Shown piece by piece: positions 51,413 to 62,986 of a stretch of 64,000 bases of DNA. The DNA is from Staphylococcus hominis subsp. hominis. Its GTDB lineage: Bacteria > Bacillota > Bacilli > Staphylococcales > Staphylococcaceae. Both the position numbers and the translations under genes were made by a program. Location of the stretch: the NCBI RefSeq assembly GCF_002901845.1, contig NZ_PPQE01000025.1, positions 457,393 to 521,392 on the forward strand, written 5' to 3'. The notes under the pieces are model-generated. The model made no database searches. It was not told the origin of the DNA and saw only the letters and a list, made by a program, of their open reading frames with translations. How positions within the stretch are numbered: position 1 is the first letter of the stretch; every line of letters begins with the position of its first letter.

Positions 51413-53116
51413 TTAATTTTTATCCTGCTTCATATGCTGGATTTGGTCATAATCAGGTGTTGCATATAACGTTTTTTGATTATCATATGTGACAAATCCT
51501 GGTTTAGCGCCAGAAGGTTTATGGACATTTTTAATTTCTGTATAGTCTACCGGTATCTGACCAGAATTTCCAGCTTTAGAGAAATAGCCCGCAAGCATTG
51601 CTGCCTCTTTTATCGTAGTCTCACTCGGTGCATCATTTAAAATGACAACATGCGAACCTGGAATATCTTTAGTGTGGAACCATAGATGTGATTTTTGAGC
51701 TTTACGATTTGTTAAATAATCATTTTGCTTATTATTTTTACCTACTAAAATCGTGTCACCATCTGAAGATATATATGTTTGTAAATGGATTTTATCTTGT
51801 TTTTTCTTTTTAGTATTTTTACGTTGTTTCATAAATCCTAGTTCTGCTAATTCATCACGAATGTCATCAATTTCATCAACTGTAATATGTTCTAATTGCT
51901 GTTCAATATTGGCAAAATAGTCAATATTTTCACGTGTAAGAGCAATTTGAAGATCGAGTTCTTTTTCTCGTGTCTTCATTCGGTTATATTGCTTATAGTA
52001 GTATTGAGCATTCACAGATGGTGATTTAGTAGGGTCTAATGGAATCGTTATTTCTTCATTAGTATAATAATTTAGAACGTTTATAGACGCGTCACCTTGT
52101 TGAATACGATAAATATTAGCAGTAATGAGTTCACCGTATAATTGTTGTGTATCTTTATCTTTAGCACTTTCGTATTCGTCTATAAGTTTACTTAACTTGT
52201 GTTGATATTTTTGTAATTGTTGTTGTACGAAGCGTACTAAATCATTCGCACGTTGCTTTACACGCTCTCGCTCACCTCTAGCATCATAATAACGATCTAA
52301 TAAATCATGTAAAGAATCATAGATAACAATATCATCCGAGAATTGTTTTAATTTCATAAAATAGAAATCTTCTTTACCTGTTTCATGATTTTTATGAAAT
52401 ACTGGCACGGGTACTTTTAATGTTTGGTCAATGACTTCTTCAAAAGCTTGAGGAAGCGTATCTTGATTCATAAATGGGTAACGATTTGTAATTTCATTTG
52501 TAATTAGAGGACTAAAGCCTTCAAACGCATTGAGTAATTGTTTAGCAATTTTTCCGGCATTAAAGTCAACGAATTTGAGCACCTCATCACTTGAAATATC
52601 ATATGGATTTCGTTTGTTTTGAGTAGGAGGAGCTTCATATTTGAAACCAGGCATCACTGTACGATACTGATTTGTATTTGGCGTCAAGTGTTTAAAGCCT
52701 TCTATAATTTTATATTGATCATCTACTAGTATTAAATTACTATGTTTACCCATAATTTCCAATATCACTGTTCGATATATCGTATCGCCAATTTCATCTT
52801 TACTTTCAATGTCAATTTCTACTCTACGATCATTACCTATTTGTCGTATTGATTTAACAATACCTCCCTCTAAATGCTTACGAAAGACACGTGCAAACAT
52901 TGGTGGGTCAAAGGGGTTGTCGTACTTTTTATTGGTGAGATGCATTCTTGAAAAGTTGGGATGAATGGATAATAATAGATGATGGTTTTTACGATTTTGA
53001 CGAATAATCATAATGATCGTGTCATTTTCAGGTTGATTAATTTTGTGAATTCTACCTGTTACTAAAAATTGTAGTGATTCTATTATCTTTTTTGTGAATA
53101 AGCCATCATAAGCCAT
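51413..53116 (-). CDS. rqcH: Ribosome quality control protein RqcH (NEMF/Fbp family)
   Basis: Binds stalled 50S-peptidyl-tRNA and directs alanine tailing of the nascent chain; older annotations call it a fibronectin-binding protein. The 567 residues have the NFACT-N domain, a middle coiled coil (about 275-320 and 370-400) and the C-terminal NFACT-R domain with WFHTKDIPGSHVVI and GNSGQIPVDYTEIKNVHKPSGAKPG. GGTGG precedes the start. Transcribed against its neighbours, with gmk divergent 159 bp away. Confidence 0.93.
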   Translation of the reverse strand: MAYDGLFTKKIIESLQFLVTGRIHKINQPENDTIIMIIRQNRKNHHLLLSIHPNFSRMHLTNKKYDNPFDPPMFARVFRKHLEGGIVKSIRQIGNDRRVEIDIESKDEIGDTIYRTVILEIMGKHSNLILVDDQYKIIEGFKHLTPNTNQYRTVMPGFKYEAPPTQNKRNPYDISSDEVLKFVDFNAGKIAKQLLNAFEGFSPLITNEITNRYPFMNQDTLPQAFEEVIDQTLKVPVPVFHKNHETGKEDFYFMKLKQFSDDIVIYDSLHDLLDRYYDARGERERVKQRANDLVRFVQQQLQKYQHKLSKLIDEYESAKDKDTQQLYGELITANIYRIQQGDASINVLNYYTNEEITIPLDPTKSPSVNAQYYYKQYNRMKTREKELDLQIALTRENIDYFANIEQQLEHITVDEIDDIRDELAELGFMKQRKNTKKKKQDKIHLQTYISSDGDTILVGKNNKQNDYLTNRKAQKSHLWFHTKDIPGSHVVILNDAPSETTIKEAAMLAGYFSKAGNSGQIPVDYTEIKNVHKPSGAKPGFVTYDNQKTLYATPDYDQIQHMKQDKN

Positions 53117-53272
53117 AATTTTTTTCCACCTTCAGTTTTGTCATTCATTATATTGTAACATGGTAACAATAGAGCGTCATGAGTTAAGTTTATCCTAGTA
53201 CACTCTATACAATGTAAACAACAATGTGATATCATATTTAAATAATAGAAGAATAGCTTAGAGAGGTCGTAA

Positions 53273-53898
<626 letters not shown>

Positions 53899-53899
<1 letters not shown>

Positions 53900-54111
53900 T
53901 GTTAAACCCACCGTTAAATCAATTACAATCACAAATTAATTCAAAATATTTAATTGCAACAACAGCTGCTAAACGTGCACGTGAATTAGACGAAAAGCCT
54001 GAAACTGCATTACTAAATGGTTATCATTCAGCAAAACCTGTAGGTGAAGCACTAGAAGAAATCGCAAGCGGAAAAATTTCACCTGTTGTACCTGAAGAAT
54101 TTCAAGCATAA
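53899..54111 (+). CDS. rpoZ: RNA polymerase omega subunit
   Basis: Small RNA polymerase subunit that folds around the beta-prime C-terminus. 70 residues, with YLIATTAAKRARELD (family core) and the following loop. It starts one base inside the gmk stop, behind a GGAGG site. Its coupling to gmk is the usual link between transcription and the (p)ppGpp/GTP pool. Confidence 0.96.
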
Positions 54112-54250
54112 ATAAAATTATTTCGTTATCAGTTAAGATGTTGTTCTGAAATATAAGTTATCATGTGTTTCAGACTTTTAAACATTTTTGCAATCTCTGA
54201 TTCAATTGAAAATATACTTATATAAGCGTTTTTAGAATCAGTTAATCTTG

Positions 54251-54298
54251 CGGGAGTAGAACAGTGAATTAAAAATCTGTTCTACTCCCGTGTTTTTA
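54251..54298 (+). terminator. Terminator after rpoZ
   Basis: CGGGAGTAGAACAG (54251-54264) pairs perfectly with CTGTTCTACTCCCG (54277-54290), then GTTTTTAG. It ends gmk-rpoZ in the 257-bp gap before coaBC. I see no gene in the rest of the gap. Confidence 0.93.
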
Positions 54299-54368
54299 GT
54301 TTTTCATCTTAGTTGTGTATAATAAATTTAAAAGTGAAGACTATAAATATAACTAAAGGAGTCGAATC

Positions 54369-55577
54369 ATGAAGAACATTCTATTAGTTGTTACAGGAGG
54401 CATTGCTGCTTATAAAGCAATTGATTTAACTAGTAAACTTACTCAAGCGAATTATGATGTAAGAGTAATGCTCACGAATCATGCACAAGAATTTGTTACA
54501 CCTTTAGCCTTTCAAGCCATTAGTAGAAACCCTGTATATACCAATACATTTATTGAAGAAAATCCTGAAGAAATTCAACATGTAGCATTAGGTGATTGGG
54601 CAGACTGCATCGTTGTTGCACCTGCTACTGCTAATACTATTGCCAAATTAAGTGTAGGCATTGCTGATGATATCGTCACATCAACGCTACTTGCTACAGA
54701 AACCCCTAAATTTATTGCTCCAGCTATGAATGTTCATATGTATGAAAATAAACGTACGCAACATAATATTTCTGTATTAAAAAACGATGGATATCGTTTC
54801 ATTGAACCTGGAGATGGTTTTTTAGCATGTGGGTACATTGCAAAGGGACGTATGGAGGAACCTCTTCAAATTGTCAAAATAATCAATGATTATTTTAAAA
54901 ATAAGAATAAACTATCACATAGATCTCATACTTCTTTTGAAGGGAAACATGCTTTAGTTACTGCAGGCCCTACAATTGAAGTGATTGATCCAGTAAGGTT
55001 TGTATCTAATCGTTCCTCTGGAAAAATGGGGTATGCAATTGCAGAAGCTTTAGCTAAAAGAGGTGCAAAGGTGACGCTTGTGGCAGGACCAACGCAACTT
55101 GATAATCCAGAGAATGTAGAAGTCATTCATGTAGAAAGTGCAGAAGAAATGTTTAATGCAGTTATAAGTCGATATGAAGAACAAGATATTGTTGTTAAAG
55201 CAGCAGCCGTCTCAGATTATACGCCGGCCGATGTATTGAATCATAAAATGAAGAAACAAGATGGCAATCTTTCTGTCACTTTTAAACGAACAAAAGACAT
55301 TTTGAAATATTTAGGTGAACATAAAACGCATCAATACTTGGTCGGATTTGCAGCTGAAACCCAAAATATTAATGCTTATGCACAAGATAAATTAAAACGT
55401 AAAAATGCTGATGTCATTATTTCGAATAATGTAGGAGATCAAACCATTGGATTTCAATCTGATGATAATGAACTCACTATGCACTTTAAAGATGGACAAC
55501 GTATTAATATAAAAAAAGGAAAGAAAGTGCAACTTGCACAACAAATTTTAGATGAACTGGAAACTAGGTGGCAATAA
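54369..55577 (+). CDS. coaBC: Bifunctional phosphopantothenoylcysteine decarboxylase/synthetase
   Basis: Two steps of coenzyme A synthesis. The 402 residues comprise a flavin-dependent CoaC domain (TGGIAAYKA, catalytic His in IQHVALGDWAD, PAMNVHMYENK) and a C-terminal CoaB domain (HALVTAGPTIEVIDPVR, FVSNRSSGKMG, VVKAAAVSDYTP). AAAGGAGT site. Its stop overlaps the priA ATG by one base (TAATG), so the two are coupled. Confidence 0.97.
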   Translation: MKNILLVVTGGIAAYKAIDLTSKLTQANYDVRVMLTNHAQEFVTPLAFQAISRNPVYTNTFIEENPEEIQHVALGDWADCIVVAPATANTIAKLSVGIADDIVTSTLLATETPKFIAPAMNVHMYENKRTQHNISVLKNDGYRFIEPGDGFLACGYIAKGRMEEPLQIVKIINDYFKNKNKLSHRSHTSFEGKHALVTAGPTIEVIDPVRFVSNRSSGKMGYAIAEALAKRGAKVTLVAGPTQLDNPENVEVIHVESAEEMFNAVISRYEEQDIVVKAAAVSDYTPADVLNHKMKKQDGNLSVTFKRTKDILKYLGEHKTHQYLVGFAAETQNINAYAQDKLKRKNADVIISNNVGDQTIGFQSDDNELTMHFKDGQRINIKKGKKVQLAQQILDELETRWQ

Positions 55578-57985
55578 TGATTGCGAAGGTCATTGTAGAT
55601 ATTCCTTCTAAGAGTGTTGATTTTAAATTCGATTATCTCATACCTGACCATTTAAAAGATTTTATAAAAGTGGGTGTAAGAGTTGTTGTACCGTTTGGTC
55701 CACGCACAATTCAAGGATATGTTATGGATATACAACAACAACCAAGTGAAGATGTCAATATAGATAGATTGAAAGCAATTAAAGAAATTCGAGATATTCG
55801 ACCAGAATTAACACCTGAACTTATTCAATTAAGTGAATGGTTGAGTCATTATCATATTTCAAAACGTATTTCTGTGTTAGAAGCAATGCTTCCAAGTGCG
55901 ATTAAAGCAAAATATACTAAAGTATTTAAAATAGTCCGTCACAATGATATTGAAGATGATATATTAAAATACTTTGATAACAACGGATATTATAAGTATA
56001 AAGATGCGCAAAAAAATAATCATTTAAATCTATTAAATCGTTTACTGGAACAACACTTAATAGAAGAAGAAACAATATTATCTCAACATACAAAAAGAAA
56101 AACACAGCGTGCAGTACGAGTTGTTGAAGGATACAATCCAGATGATATATTAGCTTTACTAGAAAAGAAATTAAAACAATATGATGTGTATGCTTATCTT
56201 TTAGAAGAACATCATAGAAATGTATTTTTAAAAGAACTTGAAGATATGGGATTTTCTAAATCAAGTATAGATGGTCTAGTTAAAAAAGGTTTCCTAGAAA
56301 AATATGATGCAGAAATTGAACGAGATCCTTTTGCAAATCGTATCTTTGAAAAAGAAGAAAAACGAACGTTAACCTCTGCTCAAAATGATGCATTTCAACA
56401 AATTAAAGAAAAAATAGATCACAATGCACAACGTACATTTTTATTACACGGCGTCACAGGTTCAGGAAAAACTGAAGTTTACTTGCAAGCCATTGAAGAA
56501 GTATTAAAAAAGGATAAACAAGCCATGATGCTTGTTCCAGAAATTGCGCTGACACCACAAATGGTTTTACGCTTTAAGCGACGTTTTGGTGATGATGTAG
56601 CTGTCTTACATTCAGGTTTGTCAAATGGTGAACGATATGATGAATGGCAAAAAATTAGAGATGGCAGAGCACGTGTAAGTGTAGGTGCTAGATCAAGTAT
56701 CTTTGCACCATTTAAAAACTTAGGCATTATTATTATTGATGAAGAACATGAATCAACATATAAACAAGAAGATTATCCACGTTATCATGCTAGAGACATA
56801 GCAGAATGGAGAAGTCAATTTCATCAATGCCCATTAATATTAGGAAGTGCGACACCAAGTCTTGAATCTTATGCACGGGCAGAAAAAAATGTATATCAAT
56901 TACTTACTTTACCTGAAAGAGTGAATCAACAAGCTTTACCTTCAATAGATATCATTGATATGAGAGCAGAACTAAGTTCAGGTAATCGTTCCATGTTCTC
57001 TGAAGAATTAAGACAAGCGATTCAAGATAGACTGAATAAAAATGAACAAATCGTTTTATTTTTAAATCGACGGGGTTATGCTTCGTTTATGTTATGTCGA
57101 GATTGTGGATATGTCCCACAATGTCCACATTGCGATATTTCGTTAACTTATCATAAGACGACAGACCAACTAAAATGCCACTATTGCGGCTATCAAGACT
57201 TGCCTCCTAACCTGTGTCCTAATTGTGAAAGCCCACATATCAGACAGGTTGGAACAGGTACACAAAGGGTAGAAGAAATTTTACAACAAGAATTTGAAGA
57301 GGCACGTATTATTCGTATGGATGTAGATACGACGTCAAGAAAAGGTGCACATGAAAAGCTATTGACTGATTTTGAAAATGGAAAAGGCGATATTTTATTA
57401 GGCACACAAATGATTGCAAAAGGTTTAGATTATCCAAATATAACATTAGTTGGTGTGCTTAATGCCGACACAATGTTAAATTTGCCCGACTTTAGAGCGA
57501 GTGAAAGAACGTATCAGTTACTTACACAAGTTTCAGGTCGTGCTGGTCGTCATGAAAAACCCGGTAAAGTGATTATTCAAACATATAATCCAACTCATTA
57601 TGCAATAGAAGATGTTCAAAAAAATGATTATTTAACGTTTTATCATAAAGAAATGCAATTTAGAAAATTAGGTAAATATCCACCTTATTATTATTTAATT
57701 AATTTTACTATTGCGCATAAAAATATGAAAAAAGTAATGGAAGCTGCTAAACATGTACATCAAATTTTACTGCAACATCTTTCAGAAAGAGCACTCGTAC
57801 TTGGACCTTCTCCAGCGGCAATTGCTAGAATTAATAACGAACATCGTTTTCAAATATTGGTTAAATACAAGCGAGAGCCAGAATTAATTCATGCATTACA
57901 GTACTTAGATGATTATTATCATGAAGCATATATTAAAAATAAATTATCATTAAAGATTGATATCAATCCTCAAATATTAATGTAA
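55577..57985 (+). CDS. priA: Primosomal protein N' (PriA helicase)
   Basis: 3'-to-5' DNA helicase that restarts stalled forks. ATG 55577 (MIAKVIVDIPSKSVDF) gives 802 residues; a GTG three codons upstream is inside coaBC. Walker A is GVTGSGKTEVYL near 293, Walker B IIIIDEEHE, followed by the helicase motifs GSATPSLESYA and QVSGRAGR. Eight cysteines in two zinc pairs lie at about 513-555 (CRDC, CPHC, CHYC, CPNC). Coupled to coaBC; a bidirectional terminator follows. Confidence 0.97.
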   Translation: MIAKVIVDIPSKSVDFKFDYLIPDHLKDFIKVGVRVVVPFGPRTIQGYVMDIQQQPSEDVNIDRLKAIKEIRDIRPELTPELIQLSEWLSHYHISKRISVLEAMLPSAIKAKYTKVFKIVRHNDIEDDILKYFDNNGYYKYKDAQKNNHLNLLNRLLEQHLIEEETILSQHTKRKTQRAVRVVEGYNPDDILALLEKKLKQYDVYAYLLEEHHRNVFLKELEDMGFSKSSIDGLVKKGFLEKYDAEIERDPFANRIFEKEEKRTLTSAQNDAFQQIKEKIDHNAQRTFLLHGVTGSGKTEVYLQAIEEVLKKDKQAMMLVPEIALTPQMVLRFKRRFGDDVAVLHSGLSNGERYDEWQKIRDGRARVSVGARSSIFAPFKNLGIIIIDEEHESTYKQEDYPRYHARDIAEWRSQFHQCPLILGSATPSLESYARAEKNVYQLLTLPERVNQQALPSIDIIDMRAELSSGNRSMFSEELRQAIQDRLNKNEQIVLFLNRRGYASFMLCRDCGYVPQCPHCDISLTYHKTTDQLKCHYCGYQDLPPNLCPNCESPHIRQVGTGTQRVEEILQQEFEEARIIRMDVDTTSRKGAHEKLLTDFENGKGDILLGTQMIAKGLDYPNITLVGVLNADTMLNLPDFRASERTYQLLTQVSGRAGRHEKPGKVIIQTYNPTHYAIEDVQKNDYLTFYHKEMQFRKLGKYPPYYYLINFTIAHKNMKKVMEAAKHVHQILLQHLSERALVLGPSPAAIARINNEHRFQILVKYKREPELIHALQYLDDYYHEAYIKNKLSLKIDINPQILM

Positions 57986-57987
57986 AA

Positions 57988-58034
57988 AAAGAGTTGCACC
58001 ATTTGCGTTTAGCTGCGTGGTGTAACTCTTTTTG
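57988..58034. terminator. Bidirectional terminator after priA
   Basis: AAAAGAGTTGCACCA pairs with TGGTGTAACTCTTTT across 57987-58032 (one G-T/mismatch pair), with A- and T-rich flanks serving priA and the convergent TM2 gene. Confidence 0.88.
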
Positions 58035-58044
58035 TATTTACAGG

Positions 58045-58248
58045 TTACATTGTTACGTTTCCATTTTCATCTGCTGGTCTTAGTAATGTCAGAATCGCAC
58101 TGATGATTGCAATAATATGAGGAATTCCTGTCCAACAAAATAATAAATGAAGAAGACCAGACATCATTTTACCAGCATAAAATTTGTGTACGCCAAAGCC
58201 ACCTAAAAAGACAGCTAGGATAATGTAAATCACTTTATTGACTTCCAT
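58045..58248 (-). CDS. TM2-domain membrane protein
   Basis: A 67-residue protein with two helices joined by a short turn, the TM2 domain (VIYIILAVFLGGFGVHKFYAGK ... WTGIPHIIAIISAIL), with the conserved GxxGxHxFY-type motif GGFGVHKFYAG. AAGGAGGT lies just upstream of the ATG, so the start is secure. Function of bacterial TM2 proteins is mostly unknown. Convergent with priA. Confidence 0.88.
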   Translation of the reverse strand: MEVNKVIYIILAVFLGGFGVHKFYAGKMMSGLLHLLFCWTGIPHIIAIISAILTLLRPADENGNVTM

Positions 58249-58423
58249 TCTTTATACCTCCTTAGTCTATTTAATATATTAATGTCTTCATGATTATTTT
58301 AGATATGAAAAAAATTAAAAGCAATTAAAGTTATCTAAGAAGAGTGAAGGTAAGACTAAGGTCGCATTTTAATTTGAATTACGTTATAATAATATGATGA
58401 ATTTTTTTCGGGAGGCGTTCTAA

Positions 58424-58912
58424 GTGGCAATAAAGAAATTAGTTCCATCGACTCATCCTGTTTTATTTAAAAAAGCAAAAAAGATAACAACTTTTGATGA
58501 AAATTTAAAACGTTTATTATTAGATATTGAAGACACTTTATATTCTGAAGAAGCATCAGCTTTATCAGCGCCACAAATTGGTGTAAGTCAACGTGTTGCT
58601 ATGATTGACATGGAAGCAGAAGGACTTTTGCAATTAATCAATCCTAAAATCAAAACAGAATCTAATGAGAAAATCATTGACTTAGAAGGTTCGGTTAATC
58701 TTCCTAATGTATTTGGTGAGGTAGAACGTAGTAAAATGATAACTGTAGAAGCAAATGATTTAGAAGGTCACGAGATTGAATTAACTGCTTATGATGATGT
58801 AGCTAGGATGATACTACACATCATTGATCAATTAGATGGTATTCCATTTACCGAACGTGCTATAAAAATATTGACTGAAAAAGAAGTGGAGGCATATTTT
58901 GACAATGAGTAA
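58424..58912 (+). CDS. Peptide-deformylase-like protein, catalytic residues lost
   Basis: The 162-residue chain has the deformylase fold ([19 protein letters not shown] matches GLAAPQIG), but the catalytic motifs are changed. The EGCLS metal-ligand Cys position reads EGSVNLP, and HExxH reads HIIDQ (first His kept, Glu to Ile, second His to Gln). It cannot bind the metal normally and is most likely a non-enzymatic paralogue, as described for the second def gene (defB) of S. aureus. GTG 58424 behind GGGAGG. It precedes fmt by overlap, the normal def-fmt arrangement. Confidence 0.9.
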   Translation: MAIKKLVPSTHPVLFKKAKKITTFDENLKRLLLDIEDTLYSEEASALSAPQIGVSQRVAMIDMEAEGLLQLINPKIKTESNEKIIDLEGSVNLPNVFGEVERSKMITVEANDLEGHEIELTAYDDVARMILHIIDQLDGIPFTERAIKILTEKEVEAYFDNE

Positions 58913-59837
58913 GATAATTTTTATGGGAACACCAGATTTTTCAACAAAAGTACTAGAGATGTTAATCGCTGAACATGAAGTCATCGCAGTAGTTACTCAA
59001 CCAGACAGACCAGTAGGACGTAAGCGTGTATTAACGCCTCCTCCTGTAAAGAAAGTGGCAGAAACATACCACATTCCAGTATATCAACCTGAAAATTTAA
59101 AAGATTCTAATGAGTTAAATGAACTTATGGATTTAAATCCTGATTTAATTGTAACGGCAGCATTTGGACAATTATTACCTGAAAGTCTATTAAAGCTCCC
59201 TAAGTTAGGTGCTGTAAATGTACATGCCTCATTATTACCAAAATATCGCGGTGGAGCACCTATTCACCAAGCCATTATAGATGGGGAAGTACAAACGGGT
59301 ATTACAATCATGTATATGGTGAAAAAGTTAGATGCAGGTAATATTATTTCTCAAAAGGCCATCGACATTGAAGATGATGATAATGTAGGATCAATGCACG
59401 ATAAATTAAGCTTTTTAGGTGCAGATTTATTAAAAGAAACATTACCTTTTATTATAGATGGTTCAAATGAAAGTATTCCACAAGATGATTCAAAAGCAAC
59501 GTTTGCGTCTAATATTAGCAGAGAAGACGAACGTATCGATTGGACTAAAAGTGCTAAAGAGATACACAATCATATTCGCGGATTATCACCATGGCCAGTG
59601 GCTTATACAACTATGAATAATAAAAATTTAAAACTATATCAATCTCATATTGAAAAAGGAAAAAACGGAGAACCAGGTGAAATTATAGAAATCACTAAGA
59701 CTGCAATTATTGTAGGAACTGGTTCTTTGGATGCTATTGCATTAACAGATATTCAATTATCTGGGAAAAAACGAATGCTTGCTGCTCAATATTTAAGTGG
59801 TGTACAAGATTCATTAGTGGGGACTAAATTAGTATGA
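58905..59837 (+). CDS. fmt: Methionyl-tRNA formyltransferase
   Basis: Formylates initiator Met-tRNA using 10-formyl-THF. The 310 residues begin [12 protein letters not shown], carry the folate/catalytic segment [18 protein letters not shown] and the C-terminal OB domain. ATG 58905 matches homologues; TTG 58899 two codons earlier is closer to GGAGG and may also be used. The start lies inside the end of the deformylase-like gene. Its stop overlaps rsmB by 4 bases. Confidence 0.96.
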   Translation: MSKIIFMGTPDFSTKVLEMLIAEHEVIAVVTQPDRPVGRKRVLTPPPVKKVAETYHIPVYQPENLKDSNELNELMDLNPDLIVTAAFGQLLPESLLKLPKLGAVNVHASLLPKYRGGAPIHQAIIDGEVQTGITIMYMVKKLDAGNIISQKAIDIEDDDNVGSMHDKLSFLGADLLKETLPFIIDGSNESIPQDDSKATFASNISREDERIDWTKSAKEIHNHIRGLSPWPVAYTTMNNKNLKLYQSHIEKGKNGEPGEIIEITKTAIIVGTGSLDAIALTDIQLSGKKRMLAAQYLSGVQDSLVGTKLV

Positions 59838-61141
59838 CACAATCAGTAAGAGACCTTGCATTTCAGTCTATTCAAGATATTTTAAACGATAATGCTTATA
59901 GCAATTTAAAAATTAACGAAGTCATTAACCAATATAATATTGCAACTGTCGATAAAGCATTGTTTACAGAATTAGTTTATGGAACAATAAAGCGTAAAAT
60001 GACTTTAGATTTTTATTTAAAACCCTTTGTTAAGACTAGAATTAAAGGTTGGGTACGTCAATTATTATGGATGAGTTTATATCAATATGTCTTCCTAGAT
60101 AAAATACCTAATCACGCAATTATAAATGAAGCAGTTAATATTGCTAAACGTCGTGGTGGCCAGCATAATGGGAACATTGTTAATGCTATACTTCGTCATA
60201 TATTTAAAAGTGACTTACCGACATTGGAAACAATTAAGAATGAAAAGCAACGCATGACGATTGAGTATAGTATACCAAGATGGATTATTGAGCATTGGAT
60301 TACACATTACGGAATAGAAACGACACATAAGATTGCAAAATCATTTCTAGTACAATCTGCAAGTACAGTAAGAGTGAATACAAGTCGTACGGATGTTGAA
60401 ACAATAAGTAAGGCGCTTTTACAAGAAGGCTATCATGTGGATATCGATCAACTCATTCCATATTGTTTACATCTTACAGGTAAACCAGTGATTGAATCTC
60501 GAGCTTTTAAAGATGGACTTATTTCCATCCAAGATAAAAGTTCAATGTTAGTAGGGTATTTAATGGATGTTCAAAAAGACGATACCATACTAGATGCATG
60601 CAGTGCTCCTGGCGGTAAGGCTTGTCATATGGCAGAATTACTAGCATCCACTGGCCATGTAGATGCTACAGATATTCATAAGCATAAAATTGGTTTAATT
60701 AAAGAAAATATCAAAAAGTTAAAATTAAAGAATGTGTCCACTTTCGACCATGATGCAACAAAACCATATTCAGAACTATATGACAAAATTTTAGTAGATG
60801 CACCTTGTAGTGGATTAGGTGTATTAAAACATAAGCCTGAAATTAAATATGTACAATCTAAGGATAGTATTAATAATCTTGTAGAAATTCAATTAAGTAT
60901 ATTAGATAATGTTAAACATAACTTGAAACCAGGCGGTTCACTTATTTATTCAACCTGCACAATTGAACAAATGGAAAATGAAAATGTAATTTATACATTT
61001 TTAAAGGAAAATAAAGATTTTGAATTTGAATTAATAACGCATCCTATTACTGGTGAAAAAGTAAAAACACTACAAATTTTGCCACAAGACTTTAATTCAG
61101 ATGGCTTTTTCATTACTAAAATAAAAAGAAAGGAAAGTTAA
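59834..61141 (+). CDS. rsmB: 16S rRNA m5C967 methyltransferase
   Basis: RsmB-type SAM-dependent methyltransferase. The 435 residues have an N-terminal NusB-like RNA-binding domain (about 1-140), the SAM motif [17 protein letters not shown], and two cysteines, DAPCSGLG (catalytic) and YSTCTIE. Coupled to fmt (ATGA overlap). rlmN starts 2 bases after the stop. Confidence 0.96.
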   Translation: MTQSVRDLAFQSIQDILNDNAYSNLKINEVINQYNIATVDKALFTELVYGTIKRKMTLDFYLKPFVKTRIKGWVRQLLWMSLYQYVFLDKIPNHAIINEAVNIAKRRGGQHNGNIVNAILRHIFKSDLPTLETIKNEKQRMTIEYSIPRWIIEHWITHYGIETTHKIAKSFLVQSASTVRVNTSRTDVETISKALLQEGYHVDIDQLIPYCLHLTGKPVIESRAFKDGLISIQDKSSMLVGYLMDVQKDDTILDACSAPGGKACHMAELLASTGHVDATDIHKHKIGLIKENIKKLKLKNVSTFDHDATKPYSELYDKILVDAPCSGLGVLKHKPEIKYVQSKDSINNLVEIQLSILDNVKHNLKPGGSLIYSTCTIEQMENENVIYTFLKENKDFEFELITHPITGEKVKTLQILPQDFNSDGFFITKIKRKES

Positions 61142-61142
61142 G

Positions 61143-62237
61143 ATGATAACTGCTGAAAAAAAGAAAAAAAATAAATTTTTACCAAATTTTGAAAAACAAT
61201 CAATATATTCGTTAAGATATGATGAAATGCAAAATTGGTTAGTTGAGCACGGACAACAAAAATTTAGAGCTAAACAAATTTTTGAATGGTTATATCAAAA
61301 GCGTGTAGACACTATTGATGAGATGACTAATTTATCTAAAGACTTAAGACAATTGTTAAAAGATAACTTTGTTATGACAACGTTAACTACCGTAGTTAAA
61401 CAAGAAAGTAAAGATGGAACAATTAAGTTTTTATTTGAATTACAAGATGGTTATACTATTGAAACGGTATTAATGAGACACGATTACGGTAATTCTGTAT
61501 GTGTAACGACTCAAGTTGGCTGTCGAATTGGTTGTACATTTTGTGCTTCAACTTTAGGTGGTTTAAAGCGTAACTTAGAGGCTGGCGAGATTGTATCTCA
61601 AGTACTTACAGTTCAAAAAGCACTTGATGCTACTAATGAACGTGTATCACAAATTGTTATTATGGGAATTGGTGAACCCTTCGAAAATTATGATGAAATG
61701 ATGGACTTTTTAAAAATAGTCAATGATGATAATAGTTTAAACATTGGAGCGCGACATATTACAGTATCAACGTCAGGAATTATCCCACGTATTTATGACT
61801 TTGCTGATGAACAAATTCAAATTAATTTTGCAGTAAGTTTACATGCTGCTAAAGATGAAATTCGTTCAAAATTAATGCCAATTAATAGAGCGTATAATGT
61901 TGGAAAATTAATGGAAGCAATTAAATATTATCAAGAAAAAACGAATCGTCGAATTACATTTGAATATGGATTGTTTGGAGGCGTAAATGATCAACTTGAA
62001 CATGCAAGAGATTTAGCACATTTAATTAAAGATTTAAACTGTCATGTGAATCTTATACCAGTCAATCATGTTCCTGAACGTAATTATGTTAAAACACCCA
62101 AAGATGATATTTTTAAATTTGAAAAAGAATTGAAACGTTTAGGCATCAATGCAACAATTAGAAGAGAACAAGGTTCAGATATAGATGCAGCATGTGGACA
62201 ATTAAGAGCTAAGGAACGACAAGTAGAAACGAGGTAA
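61143..62237 (+). CDS. rlmN: Dual-specificity RNA methyltransferase RlmN (23S A2503)
   Basis: Radical-SAM enzyme adding a methyl group to C2 of A2503 in 23S rRNA and A37 of some tRNAs. The 364 residues have the cluster motif [11 protein letters not shown] at about 127-137, GEPFENYD (radical-SAM beta strand), [14 protein letters not shown] and the C-terminal conserved Cys in [10 protein letters not shown] needed for the ping-pong mechanism. RNA-guided A2503 chemistry overlaps with resistance enzyme Cfr, but this is the housekeeping RlmN by context and length. Confidence 0.97.
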   Translation: MITAEKKKKNKFLPNFEKQSIYSLRYDEMQNWLVEHGQQKFRAKQIFEWLYQKRVDTIDEMTNLSKDLRQLLKDNFVMTTLTTVVKQESKDGTIKFLFELQDGYTIETVLMRHDYGNSVCVTTQVGCRIGCTFCASTLGGLKRNLEAGEIVSQVLTVQKALDATNERVSQIVIMGIGEPFENYDEMMDFLKIVNDDNSLNIGARHITVSTSGIIPRIYDFADEQIQINFAVSLHAAKDEIRSKLMPINRAYNVGKLMEAIKYYQEKTNRRITFEYGLFGGVNDQLEHARDLAHLIKDLNCHVNLIPVNHVPERNYVKTPKDDIFKFEKELKRLGINATIRREQGSDIDAACGQLRAKERQVETR

Positions 62238-62242
62238 TCATC

Positions 62243-62986
62243 ATGCTTAACGCACAGTTTTTCACAGATACTGGACAACATCGAGAAAAGAACGAAGACG
62301 CGGGAGGTATATTTTATAACCAAACACATCAACAATTGTTAGTGTTGTGTGATGGAATGGGTGGTCATAAAGCAGGTGAAGTTGCAAGTCAATTTGTTAC
62401 TAATCAATTACAAGACTATTTTGAAAAAGAAAATTTTATTGAATTAGACCGAGCTGAATCATGGTTAAGTCAAACATTAAAAGATATTAATCTCGAATTA
62501 TTTGAATATGCTACAACGAATGAAGAATATCGTGGTATGGGCACAACGTGTGTATGTGCCCTCATATTTGATAATAAAATTGTAGTAGCAAATATTGGTG
62601 ATTCTAGAGCATACGTGATTAATTCAAGAGAAATTGAACAGATTACCTATGATCATTCATTTGTTAATCATTTGCTTATGACAGGACAAATTACTGAAGA
62701 AGAAGCGTTTAATCATCCTCAACGTAATATAATTACTAAAGTAATGGGTACCGATCGCCGAGTAAGTCCTGATATTTTTACAAAACGCATCAGTTACTAT
62801 AATTATATATTACTTAATTCTGATGGACTGTCAGATTATGTAAGAAATCACGAAATAGAAACGTTAATGAATCAGTCTACATCATTAAATGAACTTGGAG
62901 AAGCACTGATACAAGCTGCCTTAGATCATCAATCTAAAGATAATGTGAGTGTACTATTAGCTGAAATTGAGGGTAATAATGTATGA
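62243..62986 (+). CDS. stp1: PP2C-type protein phosphatase of the PASTA kinase
   Basis: Manganese-dependent Ser/Thr phosphatase paired with the PASTA kinase PknB/Stk1. The 247 residues carry the metal-binding RNEDAGG, LVLCDGMGGH, GDSRAY, SDGLSDY and DNVSVLL motifs of PPM phosphatases. It overlaps the kinase start by 4 bases, the standard arrangement, and counteracts phosphorylation of division, wall and regulator proteins. Confidence 0.97.
   Translation: MLNAQFFTDTGQHREKNEDAGGIFYNQTHQQLLVLCDGMGGHKAGEVASQFVTNQLQDYFEKENFIELDRAESWLSQTLKDINLELFEYATTNEEYRGMGTTCVCALIFDNKIVVANIGDSRAYVINSREIEQITYDHSFVNHLLMTGQITEEEAFNHPQRNIITKVMGTDRRVSPDIFTKRISYYNYILLNSDGLSDYVRNHEIETLMNQSTSLNELGEALIQAALDHQSKDNVSVLLAEIEGNNV

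Noticed and set aside
61143..62237. Possible Cfr-type resistance methyltransferase
   Set aside because: Location between rsmB and the PP2C gene and the 364-residue length are those of housekeeping RlmN; no mobile context.
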